Positions 63,305 through 64,000 of a DNA stretch of 64,000 nt are shown piece by piece. Made by a program: the position numbers and the translations under genes. Location: the NCBI RefSeq assembly GCF_003583765.1, contig NZ_QXQA01000009.1, positions 124,001 through 188,000 of the forward strand. The letters are read 5' to 3'. This DNA comes from Paenibacillus nanensis (lineage in GTDB: Bacteria > Bacillota > Bacilli > Paenibacillales > Paenibacillaceae). The notes under the pieces were generated by a model. It saw nothing but the letters and a program-made list of their open reading frames with translations. It made no database searches and had not been told where the DNA came from. Within the stretch, counting starts at the first letter, position 1, and each line of letters starts with the position of its first letter.

Positions 63305-64000
63305 TTAGGAGCCTGCCATAAGCTTGGACATGATTTCGGCTGCTGCCGTTTCGTCAATCGCCGACATTTCCGCGAGAATCGAAGAGCGGGTTGCATCATC
63401 CACCGAATTCAAAATCCGAAGCACTTTGCTAGGGCTGATATCCATCATTTTGATCAGCATTTCTCCGGCGCTTTTTGGAGCCATCGACGAGAACGTTGCG
63501 CCTAATTGCTCCTGATCCAAGGTCGAAAAGACCGGTTTGTCGGCACCAATTTCTTTTTTCGCTTTATCAAGCTGCGATTGGAGAGCGGCAATTTGCAAAT
63601 CTTTTGCGCTTTCGTTGTCCTTCATCGCCATCGTCACTTCGGCGGCATTCGCGGGATCCATTTTTTCCATGATGCGCACGCGGTCGTCTGCCCGCATGGA
63701 AGAGAATAGCAGCACGATTTCCTCTGTCGTCATATTCTGAACGATCGGCGCCGCTTTGCTTGGCGTCATCTTCGTGAACATGCTGGCGAGCTCCGTAATT
63801 TTGGCCGCGTATTCTTCGTTCTCCAGCTTTTTCTCTTCAGTCTGCTGCTTCAGCATCGCGTTCTCATCCTGAAGCTCCTTAACCGTCGATTCCTGGGATT
63901 CCTTCGCGCTTGCCGCCTCAGCCAGCTCTTGCTTGACAGCGGCCAGCTCCGCTTCCAGCTCTTCGATTTTCTCCGACATCTTTATGCTGCGGATTTGATC
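63305..64000 (-). CDS. MotE/YlxF-family flagellar protein (N-terminus outside window)
   Basis: The frame is open to the right edge; at least 231 residues are visible. A long coiled coil (ELEAELAAVKQELAEAASAK on) is followed by an MgtE_N-like domain with two repeats (FTKMTPSKAAPIVQNMTTEEI; MAPKSAGEMLIKMMDISPSKV). The membrane helix expected at the N-terminus of YlxF/MotE lies outside. An internal ATG at 63979 is probably not the start. Position before fliK equals B. subtilis ylxF. Confidence 0.85.
   Translation of the reverse strand, partial: DQIRSIKMSEKIEELEAELAAVKQELAEAASAKESQESTVKELQDENAMLKQQTEEKKLENEEYAAKITELASMFTKMTPSKAAPIVQNMTTEEIVLLFSSMRADDRVRIMEKMDPANAAEVTMAMKDNESAKDLQIAALQSQLDKAKKEIGADKPVFSTLDQEQLGATFSSMAPKSAGEMLIKMMDISPSKVLRILNSVDDATRSSILAEMSAIDETAAAEIMSKLMAGS

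Overview
The window is a contiguous chromosomal segment from a spore-forming, flagellated Firmicute. It most resembles Paenibacillus or a close relative (Cohnella-like). Reasons: the gene order is nearly collinear with the Bacillus subtilis fla/che - rpsB - polC - nusA/infB - rpsO/pnpA - dpaAB - dapGA - tepA - spoIIIE block; there are sporulation genes; base composition is moderately GC-rich; and the IF-2 N-terminus is long and rich in Gly/Gln. Every convincing gene lies on the minus strand, so transcription runs from position 64000 towards position 1. I see no rRNA, tRNA, insertion sequence, prophage or CRISPR array.

Layout in transcription order. (1) About 64000-39500: the fla/che operon, motE-like, fliK, flgD, a TIGR02530-type gene, flgG/flgE, flbD/swrD, fliL, fliM, fliY, cheY, fliO, fliP, fliQ, fliR, flhB, flhA, flhF, flhG, cheB, cheA, cheW, cheC, cheD, a small membrane protein, sigD, a fapA-like DUF342 gene, an unknown, a swrB-like gene and a membrane-anchored YceG/MltG-like fragment. 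(2) 39480-36420: rpsB, tsf, pyrH, frr, with a promoter, a structured leader and terminators. (3) 36260-26250: uppS, cdsA, dxr, rseP, proS, polC. (4) 26105-17690: a promoter overlapping a tandem 44-bp hairpin array, then rimP, nusA, ylxR/rnpM, ylxQ, infB, rbfA, nrnA, truB, ribF. (5) 17680-15050: rpsO and pnpA. (6) 15000-12040: the sporulation gene ylxY, then mlpA and dut. (7) 12000-8050: dpaA, dpaB, dapG, dapA (dipicolinate and diaminopimelate/lysine synthesis). (8) 8000-6060: ribonuclease J. (9) 6015-1: tepA, ylzJ, spoIIIE, sleB and the 5' part of a ymfF-like gene.

The segment joins motility and chemotaxis, core translation and replication, envelope synthesis (undecaprenyl diphosphate, CDP-diacylglycerol, isoprenoid precursor) and spore formation. 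Sequences matching sporulation sigma factors sit in front of the right genes: sigma-G-like before tepA and sleB, sigma-E-like before ylxY, sigma-K-like before dpaA. This makes the region a patchwork of vegetative and sporulation transcription units.

Most of the window is ordinary conserved core. The items that stand out are the 44-bp tandem repeat array whose last copy supplies the -35 box of the rimP-nusA promoter, a eukaryote/archaea-type ProRS without an editing insertion at the conserved proS locus, the missing asd gene in the dpa/dap cluster, base-paired intergenic elements that could gate dxr, flbD and flhA expression, and three little-known genes in the fla/che operon. No clear undescribed multi-gene system is present.
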